NCBI RefSeq assembly: GCF_026229185.1
Contig: NZ_JAGGJA010000002.1
Span: 372,001 to 436,000, forward strand
DNA length: 64,000 nucleotides
Direction: 5' to 3'
Source: Fodinibius salsisoli
GTDB lineage: Bacteria > Bacteroidota > Rhodothermia > Balneolales > Balneolaceae
Below the pieces are notes generated by a model. It was not told the DNA's origin. It did no database searches and worked only from the letters and a program-made list of their open reading frames with translations. Below, piece after piece: positions 46,298 through 55,143 of this stretch (its first letter is position 1; every line of letters begins with the position of its first letter). The position numbers were made by a program, and so were the translations under genes.

Positions 46298-48250
46298 ATG
46301 TTTGAATTAATCGATTTTCTACAATCTTTTGGTGCAACAATACTTAAACCAATCTGGTTTCCAATTGTAATATGGACCGGTGTTGCCATTCCTATTACAT
46401 TGCTATTACGTAAAATCGAATCGCTGCAGCCCGTGTATCAGTATCACAGCCGAGTGGCCCTGTTACTGGCGCTGCCCCTGGGGATCGTTGGATCATACGG
46501 CATGGAATGGTTGGGACAACTCCTTGCTTCATTGCAAGCGGGGGGCACGAAGTTTATTGTCATCCAAAGCCCCATAACCGTTACGGCCCAACAAGCTATT
46601 CCTACTTTCTGGGAAAGCCTCTTAAATCCTATGTTCTGGATTGGTTTAACCAGTGCCCTTCTGGCAATCGGTATTGGCTACCACCTGCTCAGGTTAGGCA
46701 TCAATGGGATACAGTTGAACAAGCTGGGGCAACAGCTGTCTTTCAAACCATTGAAACAGATGGGCGAGCATTATCTACCAGTAAATGATAAAAAGCTTCA
46801 AAATATTAATCCGCTTATTGCTTTTTCACCACAGGTTAGCATTCCATTCACCTATGGATGGCTGAATACGAAGATCGTCATCCCGGAAGAACTCAGAGAT
46901 GAACCGGAAAAAGCAGCCATGGCTATTCGTCATGAGCTGATGCACATCAGGCATAATGATTTCCTACTAAATGGTGTACTGATGGTCGTCAAAGCACTAT
47001 TCTGGTTCCATCCCCTGTCTCACTACTTATATCGCAGCAGCCAGGAATATCGCGAAATTACCTGTGACGGACAGGTACTGGCGGATACCCAGTTTTCAAA
47101 AAAACGATATGCAAGCCTTCTTTTTGAACTTGCTGAGCGCGAATACCAAAACAGTAATCTGGCCATGAGTATGGCTGTTAATCCTTCATCATTAAAAAAA
47201 CGCATCCAAATTATGTCTACACAAAACATATCAACCACCACCTTTCGATCGAGCTTTCTGATGACTCTCGCAACGGCAGCACTCGTTGTGCTGACGATCT
47301 CCTGCAGCGATCTCAACAGCGAGGATGGAATCACTAATACTGAGTTCCAGGAGGCGCAGTCGCAACTGAATCTGCAAGTTGACAAAAATCAACCATTGTA
47401 CGTAATAAATGGTGCAATTATTACTGAGTCTGAAGTGGATGAACCTAATGCTCTTTCACGACTCAAAGCAGAGTATATTTACTCTATTGACATTTTAAAG
47501 GGACAAAATGCTACTGATGCATATGGTGAATCCGGACAAAATGGAGTTGTTAAAATTCAGCTCCATGACGGCATCGATATTGAAACAGTTTTGTCAGACT
47601 TGAAACCAGCATCTGCACCAAAGGTTGATCCTAACTCTAAGGCACAGCAAAATGATTACTTTGTAGCTGTCGAACAGATGCCGGAGCTTATTGGCGGACT
47701 CCAATCACTCGCCGAGAAGATTAATTATCCGGAAGAAGCACATAAGGCAGGCACTGAAGGACGTGTTATTGTACAATTTATTGTCAACGAACAAGGTGAT
47801 GTCGAAAGACCTCAAGTTATTAAAGGTGTGAGCGAATCACTGGACGAAGAGGCTCTGCGTGTGGTTAAGCAAGCAAAGTTTAAACCGGGGCGGCAGCGTG
47901 GTCAAGCCGTTCGGGTACAGTATTCACTGCCCATCGTATTCAGGTCTTCCTCTACTATAAGCAAAAAAGAACCCAAAGTTGATTTAGAAACGCCCAAAGT
48001 GGATGGAGCTACAATGAAACTCCAAAATGTGCAGGCCAACCAGAATGGTACAATCACAGGGAAAGTCATATCTGCAAAAGATAATGCCCCTCTTGCCGGT
48101 GCAAATGTTATCATGGAGGGCACCAGCCAAGGTTCGTCGACCGATCAAAACGGGAAATTCTCTATCCAGGGATTAAGCAAGGGAACGCATAATCTGACGA
48201 TCAGTTATGTCGGCTACCAGCCATCGAAAGGGACAATCACTATTGAGTAG
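46298..48250 (+). CDS. M56-family (BlaR1-like) membrane metallopeptidase with TonB C-terminal and carboxypeptidase-regulatory domains
   Basis: This is a sensor-protease partner of the BlaI-like repressor. The 650-residue protein has N-terminal membrane segments (about 18-38, 50-78, 110-132), the zinc site H212-E-L-M-H216 in MAIRHELMHIRHNDFLLN, and a further membrane segment near 310-328 (SSFLMTLATAALVVLTISC). The exported C-terminal part has a segment like the SusC plug (about 365-425; PLYVINGAIITESEV, IYSIDILKGQNATDAYGESGQNGVVKI), a TonB C-terminal domain (about 455-545; YPEEAHKAGTEGRVIVQFIVNEQGDV) and a carboxypeptidase-regulatory-like domain (about 575-650; LAGANVIMEGTSQGSSTDQNG). BlaR1 itself instead has a penicillin-binding sensor, so the signal here is different. 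A terminator follows. Confidence 0.9.
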   Translation: MFELIDFLQSFGATILKPIWFPIVIWTGVAIPITLLLRKIESLQPVYQYHSRVALLLALPLGIVGSYGMEWLGQLLASLQAGGTKFIVIQSPITVTAQQAIPTFWESLLNPMFWIGLTSALLAIGIGYHLLRLGINGIQLNKLGQQLSFKPLKQMGEHYLPVNDKKLQNINPLIAFSPQVSIPFTYGWLNTKIVIPEELRDEPEKAAMAIRHELMHIRHNDFLLNGVLMVVKALFWFHPLSHYLYRSSQEYREITCDGQVLADTQFSKKRYASLLFELAEREYQNSNLAMSMAVNPSSLKKRIQIMSTQNISTTTFRSSFLMTLATAALVVLTISCSDLNSEDGITNTEFQEAQSQLNLQVDKNQPLYVINGAIITESEVDEPNALSRLKAEYIYSIDILKGQNATDAYGESGQNGVVKIQLHDGIDIETVLSDLKPASAPKVDPNSKAQQNDYFVAVEQMPELIGGLQSLAEKINYPEEAHKAGTEGRVIVQFIVNEQGDVERPQVIKGVSESLDEEALRVVKQAKFKPGRQRGQAVRVQYSLPIVFRSSSTISKKEPKVDLETPKVDGATMKLQNVQANQNGTITGKVISAKDNAPLAGANVIMEGTSQGSSTDQNGKFSIQGLSKGTHNLTISYVGYQPSKGTITIE

Positions 48251-48274
48251 TTCCAAATAAGCTGTTATTATTTT

Positions 48275-48310
48275 AAAGCGGAGCTTCATAGGTTCCGCTT
48301 TTTTTATTTT
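48275..48310 (+). terminator. Rho-independent terminator after the BlaI-M56 operon
   Basis: AAGCGGA pairs with TCCGCTT across a loop of about 11 bases and is followed by seven T, then ATTTT. It lies about 25 bp after the M56 stop codon. Confidence 0.8.
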
Positions 48311-48359
48311 ATTAAGGAATAGTTACAGATAAGAATTATAACGGCTTACTCAATCCTTC

Positions 48360-49043
48360 GTGAAAAAAATTGCGGCGTACGGCGTTCATTTATTTACAGC
48401 ATCGGGAGCAGCATTGGGATTATGGTCGCTCATCCTTATCTATGATGGCTTTTATCAAAACGCTCTGTGGGTGCTCGTGGCCTCAGCCGTTGTCGATTCC
48501 GTGGACGGAGCCTTAGCCCGGCTTTTCCAAACCAAGCAACATGCGGCGGCTATAGACGGTGCACTAATGGACAATGTTATCGATTTCCTCACCTGGACTG
48601 CCGCCCCCCTCCTCTGGGTCTATGTAACCATGCAGCTTCCTATCTGGGTGCTTCTTATATGTGCTATTGCCAGTGCTTTTGGATTCTCAAATGCACGGGC
48701 CAAGACTGATGATTATTTTTTCCTTGGTTTCCCTTCCTATTGGAATATCGTCGTTTTTTATCTTTTTGTCCTTAACCTACCCGTGATATTCGCCTCTGCT
48801 ATCCTGCTGATATTCGCTTTTACAACATTTTTGCCCGTTAAATTTGTCTATCCCACACGTACCCCATTTCTCCGTCCGGTCACGCTTTTCCTCGGTGCTT
48901 TGTTTGTACTTCAATTTCTTGCTTTAATATACTTCTTCGACGAATCATCTCCGCTCTTGATCTACACCTCCTTTCTTTTTCCCTTTTATTATTTTGGACT
49001 TTCTTTTTACTTAAATATTAAAACAACTGAAACATCTGTCTGA
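48360..49043 (+). CDS. CDP-alcohol phosphatidyltransferase, phosphatidylcholine-synthase-like
   Basis: This 227-residue integral membrane protein has about eight hydrophobic segments and the CDP-alcohol phosphotransferase motif written DGALAR-x12-G-x3-D-x3-D (VDGALARLFQTKQHAAAIDGALMDNVIDF, about residues 43-72). The 12-residue spacer instead of the usual 8 is a mark of phosphatidylcholine synthases, which condense choline with CDP-diacylglycerol. Length also fits (about 230-250). The start is GTG at 48360, without a clear ribosome site. It stands alone on the plus strand before a PspC protein. A different headgroup alcohol cannot be excluded. Confidence 0.75.
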   Translation: MKKIAAYGVHLFTASGAALGLWSLILIYDGFYQNALWVLVASAVVDSVDGALARLFQTKQHAAAIDGALMDNVIDFLTWTAAPLLWVYVTMQLPIWVLLICAIASAFGFSNARAKTDDYFFLGFPSYWNIVVFYLFVLNLPVIFASAILLIFAFTTFLPVKFVYPTRTPFLRPVTLFLGALFVLQFLALIYFFDESSPLLIYTSFLFPFYYFGLSFYLNIKTTETSV

Positions 49044-49097
49044 TTCATCCGTATGATTCTATCAGAAACAAGCATACAATGAACTAAACCTACTTCT

Positions 49098-49280
49098 ATG
49101 GGAGCTCGATTAAGAAAATCACACAGCGATCGCATGATTTCCGGTGTTTGCGGAGGCATTGCAGAATATCTGGGCTGGGATCCTACGATCGTTCGCATTA
49201 TATTTGTTATTTTAACATTCTTAGGCTGGGGTAGCCCCATATTGTTATACTTCATTCTTGCTATTGTGATGCCGGATTAA
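49098..49280 (+). CDS. PspC-domain small membrane protein
   Basis: This 60-residue protein is essentially one PspC domain: RLRKSHSDRMISGVCGGIAEYLGWDPTIVRIIFVILTFLGWG followed by a hydrophobic segment ending AIVMPD. PspC proteins act in envelope-stress control or have unknown roles as stand-alone units. Single-domain copies of this size are common. It starts 54 bp after the CDP-alcohol transferase gene, which could be co-transcribed. Confidence 0.9.
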   Translation: MGARLRKSHSDRMISGVCGGIAEYLGWDPTIVRIIFVILTFLGWGSPILLYFILAIVMPD

Positions 49281-49365
49281 TTTTAACTCATTGGTAGAAT
49301 AGGTTTTGAAAATAAACTCCTATTTCATAATTATAGTCCATTAAGCAAACAGAATGGATTAGATT

Positions 49366-50220
49366 ATGAAAATTGGAATTGTAGGTCCCGCCGAACAGGC
49401 TGTAGCATGGGAAAATCATTTACGTATCCATCAGTCAGTAACCGAGGTGGTTATTGTGCCCCAATTAAACAGCCTGAATTCAATTGATGCCTGTTTTTTA
49501 CTTGATAATTCTGACAACCGCCTCAACCATGTGCTTGAGGCCGTAAAACAAGGACTACATACCTTTTTAATAGCTCCTCTCCCTACTTCTGACAGTAAAC
49601 TTGCCAACCAGGTCTATCATGCTTCACAGGAAGCCAATGTTCGCCTGCAATTTTCCCACTGGCCGACCCTCACACCCGCCTCCAAATGGATGGCTAAAAA
49701 GATTACAAAGCCTTCTTTTATACAAATTAACCGAGATATAACCCACAGCGAGCAGTTGGAGTCCGATTCCAGCTTTGACCATCTGTGGACCAATGAACTT
49801 GCTTTTTGCTTGCGATGGATCAATGGGGCTGTTCATCATATCGACTTGAATACCGTAACTTTTCAAAGCCAAAAGCCTCATACCTTACATCTGCTTATCC
49901 GATTTGACAGTGGGGCGACCGCTAATATTTGCGTGAATGCTGCAGCATTTGCTTCCAGGCATCATCGTATTGCTGCAGACCATAACTATCTTACAGACTG
50001 TGATGTTTTAGAACAGACGGTTCGCCTTGGAGAAGAAAATGAAAGCAAACACCTATACTTTAACAGGCAATCTTTTGATGCATCCAAAGCGGCAGAGTTA
50101 GCAGCCATGGAATTCATCAAATCGATTCAGCTCAAAAGGCCTACGATTTATAACGGATACCATCTCATGGAGTTGACGCAAACACTGGACAAAATTAATA
50201 AGCGCCTGAGCAGGATATAG
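49366..50220 (+). CDS. Divergent Gfo/Idh/MocA-like Rossmann protein of unknown function
   Basis: The 284-residue protein begins MKIGIVGPAEQAVAWENHL and keeps the outline of a Gfo/Idh/MocA oxidoreductase: a short Rossmann N-terminus, DACFLLDNSDNRLNHVLEAVKQGLHTFLIAPLPTSDSKLANQVYHAS where the family has E-K-P, and a C-terminal alpha/beta domain with LLIRFDSGATANICVNAAAF. The typical catalytic motifs are degraded (APLPTS instead of EKPxA), so it may bind a cofactor or ligand without catalysis. It stands apart from the other sugar genes. The fold assignment is moderate and no function can be claimed. Confidence 0.6.
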   Translation: MKIGIVGPAEQAVAWENHLRIHQSVTEVVIVPQLNSLNSIDACFLLDNSDNRLNHVLEAVKQGLHTFLIAPLPTSDSKLANQVYHASQEANVRLQFSHWPTLTPASKWMAKKITKPSFIQINRDITHSEQLESDSSFDHLWTNELAFCLRWINGAVHHIDLNTVTFQSQKPHTLHLLIRFDSGATANICVNAAAFASRHHRIAADHNYLTDCDVLEQTVRLGEENESKHLYFNRQSFDASKAAELAAMEFIKSIQLKRPTIYNGYHLMELTQTLDKINKRLSRI

Positions 50221-50396
50221 TTAGCAGGCTGGGTATTTCTGAGCTTGGTGTCAAAGATTAATTTTGAGATTCTATTTGATACTTCTCACTGCCTGCCGCC
50301 AACTGCCCACTGCTTCTCACTTTTTAAATATCCGTTTTTCGTAACGCGTATTCCGCACTACTCTGTTGTACTGATCACTGACCTACTGTTTCACCG

Positions 50397-51266
50397 CTAA
50401 CTGCCCTTCTCATGCATGGCTTTAAAAAACTGCTTGAGCTTTTCTCTGGGGGCCAGTTTATCGATAAAATTAAATTGTCCGGCTCCCAGGCGTTCTCCAC
50501 CATCTATCACCACACATTCACCCGTTATATACGGAGCCATGTCTGACATCAGGAAAGCGGCTAAATTAGCTAACTCTTCTTTGTCACCGTACCGTTTGGC
50601 CGGAATTTTGGAAAGAAACTGCTCTTCAGCATCCTCGTCTGGCACTAACCGGGACCACGCTCCCTTGGTCGGAAAAGGTCCGGGAGCGATGGCATTCAAC
50701 CGGATGCCATAGGTCGCCCATTCGTAGGCCAGTGAACGCGTCATCGCCAATACCCCTGCTTTGCCACAAGCTGAGGGTAAAACAAAAGCTGAGCCAGTGG
50801 ATTCGGAATAGGTGGTCACCATATTCAGGATGTTTCCCTCCTGCTCTTCATCTATCAGGTAGTTTCCAAACGCATGCGTACAGTTGAAAGAGCCGTGTAA
50901 AACGATATCCACAACAGCCTTAAACCCACCCGGGGACAGATCCTCGGAAGCAGAAAGGAAGTTCCCGGCCGCATTATTCACCAAGCCGGTCATGCGACCA
51001 AAATCGGACACAATTTGGACAATCATTTCTTGAATTCGATCATGATCACGAACGTCTGCCTCATAATACCTTACTTCAACAGCACCTGTTCCCGCTTCGG
51101 AGATAGCTTTGGCCGCCTTTTTCAACTTCTCTTTCGTACGCCCGCAAATAGCAATATTGCTTCCCAAAGCAGCAAACTTCTTGGCCATCGCCAATCCAAG
51201 GCCGCTACCTCCTCCGGTAATTAAAATGGTCTGCTCTGATAACGTATCCGAAGTAAACATAAACAA
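50397..51266 (-). CDS. SDR-family 2,4-dienoyl-CoA reductase-like enzyme
   Basis: This 289-residue short-chain dehydrogenase/reductase has ITGGGSGLGLAMAKKFAALG (cofactor loop, about 15-35), NNAAGNFLSASEDLSPGGF and a C-terminal ECVVIDGGERL. The usual YxxxK is replaced: the sequence reads SAFVLPSACGKAGVLAMTRSLAYEW, with Ser in place of Tyr, as in the mitochondrial/peroxisomal type of 2,4-dienoyl-CoA reductase. It follows thiolase and FadN-like genes on the same strand, which supports a role in oxidising unsaturated fatty acids. ATG at 51260 is an alternative start. NADPH as donor is expected for that family and not shown by the sequence. Confidence 0.82.
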   Translation of the reverse strand: MFMFTSDTLSEQTILITGGGSGLGLAMAKKFAALGSNIAICGRTKEKLKKAAKAISEAGTGAVEVRYYEADVRDHDRIQEMIVQIVSDFGRMTGLVNNAAGNFLSASEDLSPGGFKAVVDIVLHGSFNCTHAFGNYLIDEEQEGNILNMVTTYSESTGSAFVLPSACGKAGVLAMTRSLAYEWATYGIRLNAIAPGPFPTKGAWSRLVPDEDAEEQFLSKIPAKRYGDKEELANLAAFLMSDMAPYITGECVVIDGGERLGAGQFNFIDKLAPREKLKQFFKAMHEKGS

Positions 51267-51276
51267 ACTAAATTTT

Positions 51277-51364
51277 ATAGAACACGGATCGTACAGGTAT
51301 TACGGATCTCCACGGATTAGTTTATCTGTGTGAACCCGCCCAATTCGCAAAATCTGTGTTCTAT
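51277..51364. repeat. Palindromic intergenic repeat with ACGGAT motifs
   Basis: ATAGAACACGGAT (51277-51289) and ATCTGTGTTCTAT (51352-51364) are inverted copies with one mismatch. Between them ACGGAT recurs twice (51302, 51312). This pattern resembles dispersed repeats seen in many Bacteroidota genomes (memory). It fills the gap between thiolase and SDR genes. Confidence 0.6.
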
Positions 51365-51370
51365 TTCTAT

Positions 51371-52558
51371 TTAACTTAAATTTTCGAAGATTCCGGCTGC
51401 GCCCATGCCGCCGCCCACGCACATGGTGACCAATCCGTAGCGTTTATCCAGTCTCTTCAAGTCATGCAAAATTTGGGTCGTAAGCTTCGCTCCGGTACAT
51501 CCCAACGGATGTCCCATGGCAATGGCTCCACCGTTTATATTGACGATATCCTCATCCAGTCCTAATTCGCGGATCACTGCCAATGACTGAGCGGCAAAGG
51601 CTTCATTAAGCTCAATCAAGTCAATGTCCCCCAAATCCATGCCCGTTTTACCAAGCACTTTGGGTACCGCTTCAACTGGACCAATACCCATAATTTCCGG
51701 TGGAACTCCAGCTACTGAGAATCCCACGTAGCGGGCAATGGGTTCCAGCTCCAATTCCTCGGCCTTTTCGCGGCTCATCACGATGACGGCCGCGGCTGCA
51801 TCATTCATTTGCGAAGAATTTCCTGCCGTAACAGTCCCTCCCTGCTTAAAAACCGGGTTAAGCTTGGCCAGTATTTCTTCGGAAGTATCGGACCGAGGGC
51901 CCTCATCCGTATCAAATATAAATTCAGATTCTTCCACTTCCCCACCGGCGGTCACCTTTTTTTCATGAACTTCAATCGGAGTTATCTGCTCTTTGAAATA
52001 GCCTTCGTCCCATGCTTTGATGGCTCGCTGGTGACTTTGATAGGCAAAGGCGTCCTGATCTTCCCGACTGACACCATATTTTTCGGCTACATTTTCTGCC
52101 GTCAGTCCCATGTTGATATACATTTCCGGGTAATTATCCACCAACTCCGGATTTGGATGAACCACATAGCCGCCCATGGGCACCATCGACATCGACTCTA
52201 CCCCGCCGGCAATGACCACATCGGCTCCGCCCACCATAATACGCTCGGCCGACTGTGCAATGGTCTGTAATCCGGATGAGCAAAATCGGTTCATGGTTGC
52301 GGCCGGTACCGACGGCGGGAGTCCCCCGAGTGCCGCGCATTGACGAGCCATATTCAATCCCTGGGACGCTTCCGGAAAAGCGCAGCCCATGATGACGTCA
52401 TCAACCATTTCAGGTTGTAGATTAGGGGCACGCTCCAGCAGTGCTTTAATGACCTCTCCCCCAAGTTTATCAGGAGGTGTAAAACGAAGCGATCCTTTAT
52501 TGGCTTTCCCGGTCGGTGTTCGTGCAGCAGCTACAATTACGGCATCATTGGTAGTCAT
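51371..52558 (-). CDS. fadA: Acetyl-CoA acyltransferase (thiolase)
   Basis: This cleaves 3-ketoacyl-CoA with CoA in the last step of beta-oxidation. The 395-residue protein has the catalytic Cys in [17 protein letters not shown] (about 92), [20 protein letters not shown] with the active-site His near 349 and [14 protein letters not shown] with the second Cys near 381. Length is typical. It lies 125 bp after the FadN-like gene; the gap carries GAGTCAG/GAATTC-like degenerate short repeats. The neighbours favour degradation over biosynthesis. Confidence 0.94.
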   Translation of the reverse strand: MTTNDAVIVAAARTPTGKANKGSLRFTPPDKLGGEVIKALLERAPNLQPEMVDDVIMGCAFPEASQGLNMARQCAALGGLPPSVPAATMNRFCSSGLQTIAQSAERIMVGGADVVIAGGVESMSMVPMGGYVVHPNPELVDNYPEMYINMGLTAENVAEKYGVSREDQDAFAYQSHQRAIKAWDEGYFKEQITPIEVHEKKVTAGGEVEESEFIFDTDEGPRSDTSEEILAKLNPVFKQGGTVTAGNSSQMNDAAAAVIVMSREKAEELELEPIARYVGFSVAGVPPEIMGIGPVEAVPKVLGKTGMDLGDIDLIELNEAFAAQSLAVIRELGLDEDIVNINGGAIAMGHPLGCTGAKLTTQILHDLKRLDKRYGLVTMCVGGGMGAAGIFENLS

Positions 52559-52683
52559 AAGTCAAAAGTATTAAGTAGAAAGTTATTACAGACTTTTCAA
52601 AGCGAATAAATAATTTGTTGAATTCAGGAGTCAGAATTCCGAATTAAACAACTACTGAACCCAGACAACTGAATACTGATTCC

Positions 52684-55056
52684 TCAGTTCCTCAATGGTT
52701 TTCCTTTCTTGAGCATATGTTCAATACGGGCCTGGGTTCGTTCATCTTCCAGAAGTTCTAAAAAGGCTTGGCGCTCCAGTTTGAGCAGGTAATCCTCGGG
52801 AACCTCTTGCGGCTCGCTCAGATCACCTCCACTCATAATATAAGCCACTTTATCTGCCACCACTTTATCGTAGTCAGTTATAAACTTTGCTTCGTGCATG
52901 ATGTAGAGCATTAATCGCAGAGAGCTCAGAGCGGTCTTGCCTAGTACCCTCATAGATGGCTTTTGAGGTGGATGATACCCAGCATCTGCCATGCGTTTAG
53001 CCTCTGCTTTAGCGTTGGCAATCAGTAGATCTCGATTCATGATTACTGCATCCGAATCTTTCAGGTAGTGATATTTCCGAGCCTTGGGTGCTCCATCCGA
53101 GACTTTAGCCATGCCAATCGTCTTAAAAACTTCTTTGATATTGGGCAAGGGGTCCACCTGCTCATCCCCAATCACCTGATCCATCGCACGGCGCAGCATT
53201 TCCGTGGTGCCTCCGCCGGCAGGAAGCAGTCCAACCCCCACTTCCACGAGCCCCGCATAGAGCTCATAGTGAGCAACCACCTTATCAGCATACAACATAA
53301 ACTCCACGCCGCCTCCCAGGGATCGTCCAAAGGGAGCAGTAATAACCGGAAAGGGCTGGTAACGCAAGCCAACCGCCACATCCTGAAAATTCTGTACGGC
53401 CTGTTTCACTCGCTCTTTCTCTCCTTTCTGCCAGGTTCCCATCGCCTCCATCAGGTTGGCGCCATAGGTAAAGTTCTCATTATCATGACTGATAACCAGT
53501 GCATCGAATTGATCTCGAACAATATCACAGGCTTTGTCCAGAGACTGCACAAGTTCAAAGCCCAGCGTTTGTTTCCGGGTTCGAAACTCAAATAGTGCTA
53601 CGCCATCTCCCAGATCATAAAGGCCCGCACTCTTGTTTCCAAAGACCTCTTTATCTTCAGCCTTAAGGGCAGCAATCTGGATGGCGCCTTTGGCCGGAGG
53701 CGTCAACGGCTCGATCTTACCAGAAGCCAAGTTATAAACGGTGCGATCTTCTTGGTCGTAAAACTGCTCACGACCGGATTTCAACATCTGCAACACGGAA
53801 TCGGGCACCTCTCGTCCCTCTTCCTGCATCCGTTCCACGGATTCGCGAACACCAATGGCATCCCAGCGTTCGAAAGGCCCCAGTTCCCAGTTAAAGCCCC
53901 ACTTCATAGCGCAATCGATGGATTCAACCGAATCCGTAATTTCCGGAATACGGTTCGCGGCATAAAGCAGCAGATCACAATGAATTTCCCAGATAAATTC
54001 CCCCGCATCATCATCCTGTTGTACTAAAAAACGGAGCCGCTCTTCCGGGGTATCAAATTTCCTCTCAGCTTTTGAAGCACTTTTAAATTCAGGGTTCATC
54101 TGCGACTTGTATTCCATCGAATCCGGGTCAATAACTTTGTACTCTTTACCCGAATCCGTACGAACTTTTTTATAGAATCCCTCGCCTGACTTGTTACCAA
54201 ATTTTTCCTGCTCGATCATTTTCTTGAACCCCTCTGGCAACTCAAACACCTCGCGCCGCTCGTCATCTGGTATTGACGGATGTAAGTTGGTCGCTACATG
54301 GTGAATAATATCCAGACCAGACATATCGGCCGTACGAAAAGTGGCAGCTTTGGAGTACCCTGTGAGGGTACCCAGCAGGTAATCAATTTCTTCGGCACGG
54401 AAATCCCTATCAAAGAAATGAGGCATAATACTGGCCATCGAAAAAATACCGATACGATTGGCCACAAAATTTGGCGTATCCTTACAACGCACCACGCCCT
54501 TACCCAGCGTCTTTTCACAGAAACCAGACATAAATTCCGTCACCTCTTCAGCAGTGGAGGTAGTAGGTATTACTTCCAGGAGCTTCATGTACCTCGGTGG
54601 ATTAAAAAAGTGGGTCCCCAAAAAATGGCTCCGAAACTCATCCGAACACTCTTCGCTGATCTCGCCAATAGGCAAGCCCGAAGTGTTGGAAGTTACAATG
54701 GTATCAGCTGTTCTGACCTCCTCGATATCGCTCATCATCTGCTTCTTGATATCCATCTTTTCAATGATGGCCTCGCAGACCCAATCCACTTCCTGGATGA
54801 TATCCAGATCGTCCGTGAAATTGCCCGGTTGTATTTTGGTCGCATCACTTTTATTGCCAAGCGGCGAAGGGTTCATTTCTCCAAGCTTTTTAATGGCATC
54901 CACCGCTCGCTGGTTGGGATTGTCGCTCTCTTCACCCTTTAAATCGAGCAGCCATACCTGTAAGCCAGCATTTACACAGTGGGCTGCTATTTGGCTGCCC
55001 ATCGTACCAGAACCTAACACGGCTACTTTCTGAATAGAATATCTTTTGTTTAACAT
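52684..55056 (-). CDS. fadN: Bifunctional 3-hydroxyacyl-CoA dehydrogenase / enoyl-CoA hydratase (FadN-like)
   Basis: This carries out the hydration and NAD-dependent oxidation steps of beta-oxidation. I start at ATG 55056 (MLNKRYSIQKVAVLGSG); an upstream TTG at 55065 would add three residues. The dehydrogenase comes first: KVAVLGSGTMGSQIAAHCVNAGL (Rossmann), ATFFNPP-like LGTHFFNPPRYMKLLEVI and KDTPNFVANRIG. A crotonase-type domain follows in the C-terminal half (DALVISHDNENFTYGANL, APFGRSLGGGVEFMLYADKVVAH, GLLPAGGG). This order is that of Bacillus FadN (about 790 residues) and the reverse of E. coli FadB. It lies between the acyl-CoA synthetase and thiolase genes. Confidence 0.92.
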   Translation of the reverse strand: MLNKRYSIQKVAVLGSGTMGSQIAAHCVNAGLQVWLLDLKGEESDNPNQRAVDAIKKLGEMNPSPLGNKSDATKIQPGNFTDDLDIIQEVDWVCEAIIEKMDIKKQMMSDIEEVRTADTIVTSNTSGLPIGEISEECSDEFRSHFLGTHFFNPPRYMKLLEVIPTTSTAEEVTEFMSGFCEKTLGKGVVRCKDTPNFVANRIGIFSMASIMPHFFDRDFRAEEIDYLLGTLTGYSKAATFRTADMSGLDIIHHVATNLHPSIPDDERREVFELPEGFKKMIEQEKFGNKSGEGFYKKVRTDSGKEYKVIDPDSMEYKSQMNPEFKSASKAERKFDTPEERLRFLVQQDDDAGEFIWEIHCDLLLYAANRIPEITDSVESIDCAMKWGFNWELGPFERWDAIGVRESVERMQEEGREVPDSVLQMLKSGREQFYDQEDRTVYNLASGKIEPLTPPAKGAIQIAALKAEDKEVFGNKSAGLYDLGDGVALFEFRTRKQTLGFELVQSLDKACDIVRDQFDALVISHDNENFTYGANLMEAMGTWQKGEKERVKQAVQNFQDVAVGLRYQPFPVITAPFGRSLGGGVEFMLYADKVVAHYELYAGLVEVGVGLLPAGGGTTEMLRRAMDQVIGDEQVDPLPNIKEVFKTIGMAKVSDGAPKARKYHYLKDSDAVIMNRDLLIANAKAEAKRMADAGYHPPQKPSMRVLGKTALSSLRLMLYIMHEAKFITDYDKVVADKVAYIMSGGDLSEPQEVPEDYLLKLERQAFLELLEDERTQARIEHMLKKGKPLRN

Positions 55057-55143
55057 GTAAGTCAAATTTGTTTGGGGATTAAGGAGTCAGATGACAGGAT
55101 ACAGGATCAGTTCCTCTGACTACCGAATTCTGATTACTTTTTC

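Noticed and set aside
50221-50396. ACTGCC-type short repeats in the gap after the Gfo/Idh-like gene
   Set aside because: Only a few degenerate copies; too weak to call a repeat element.
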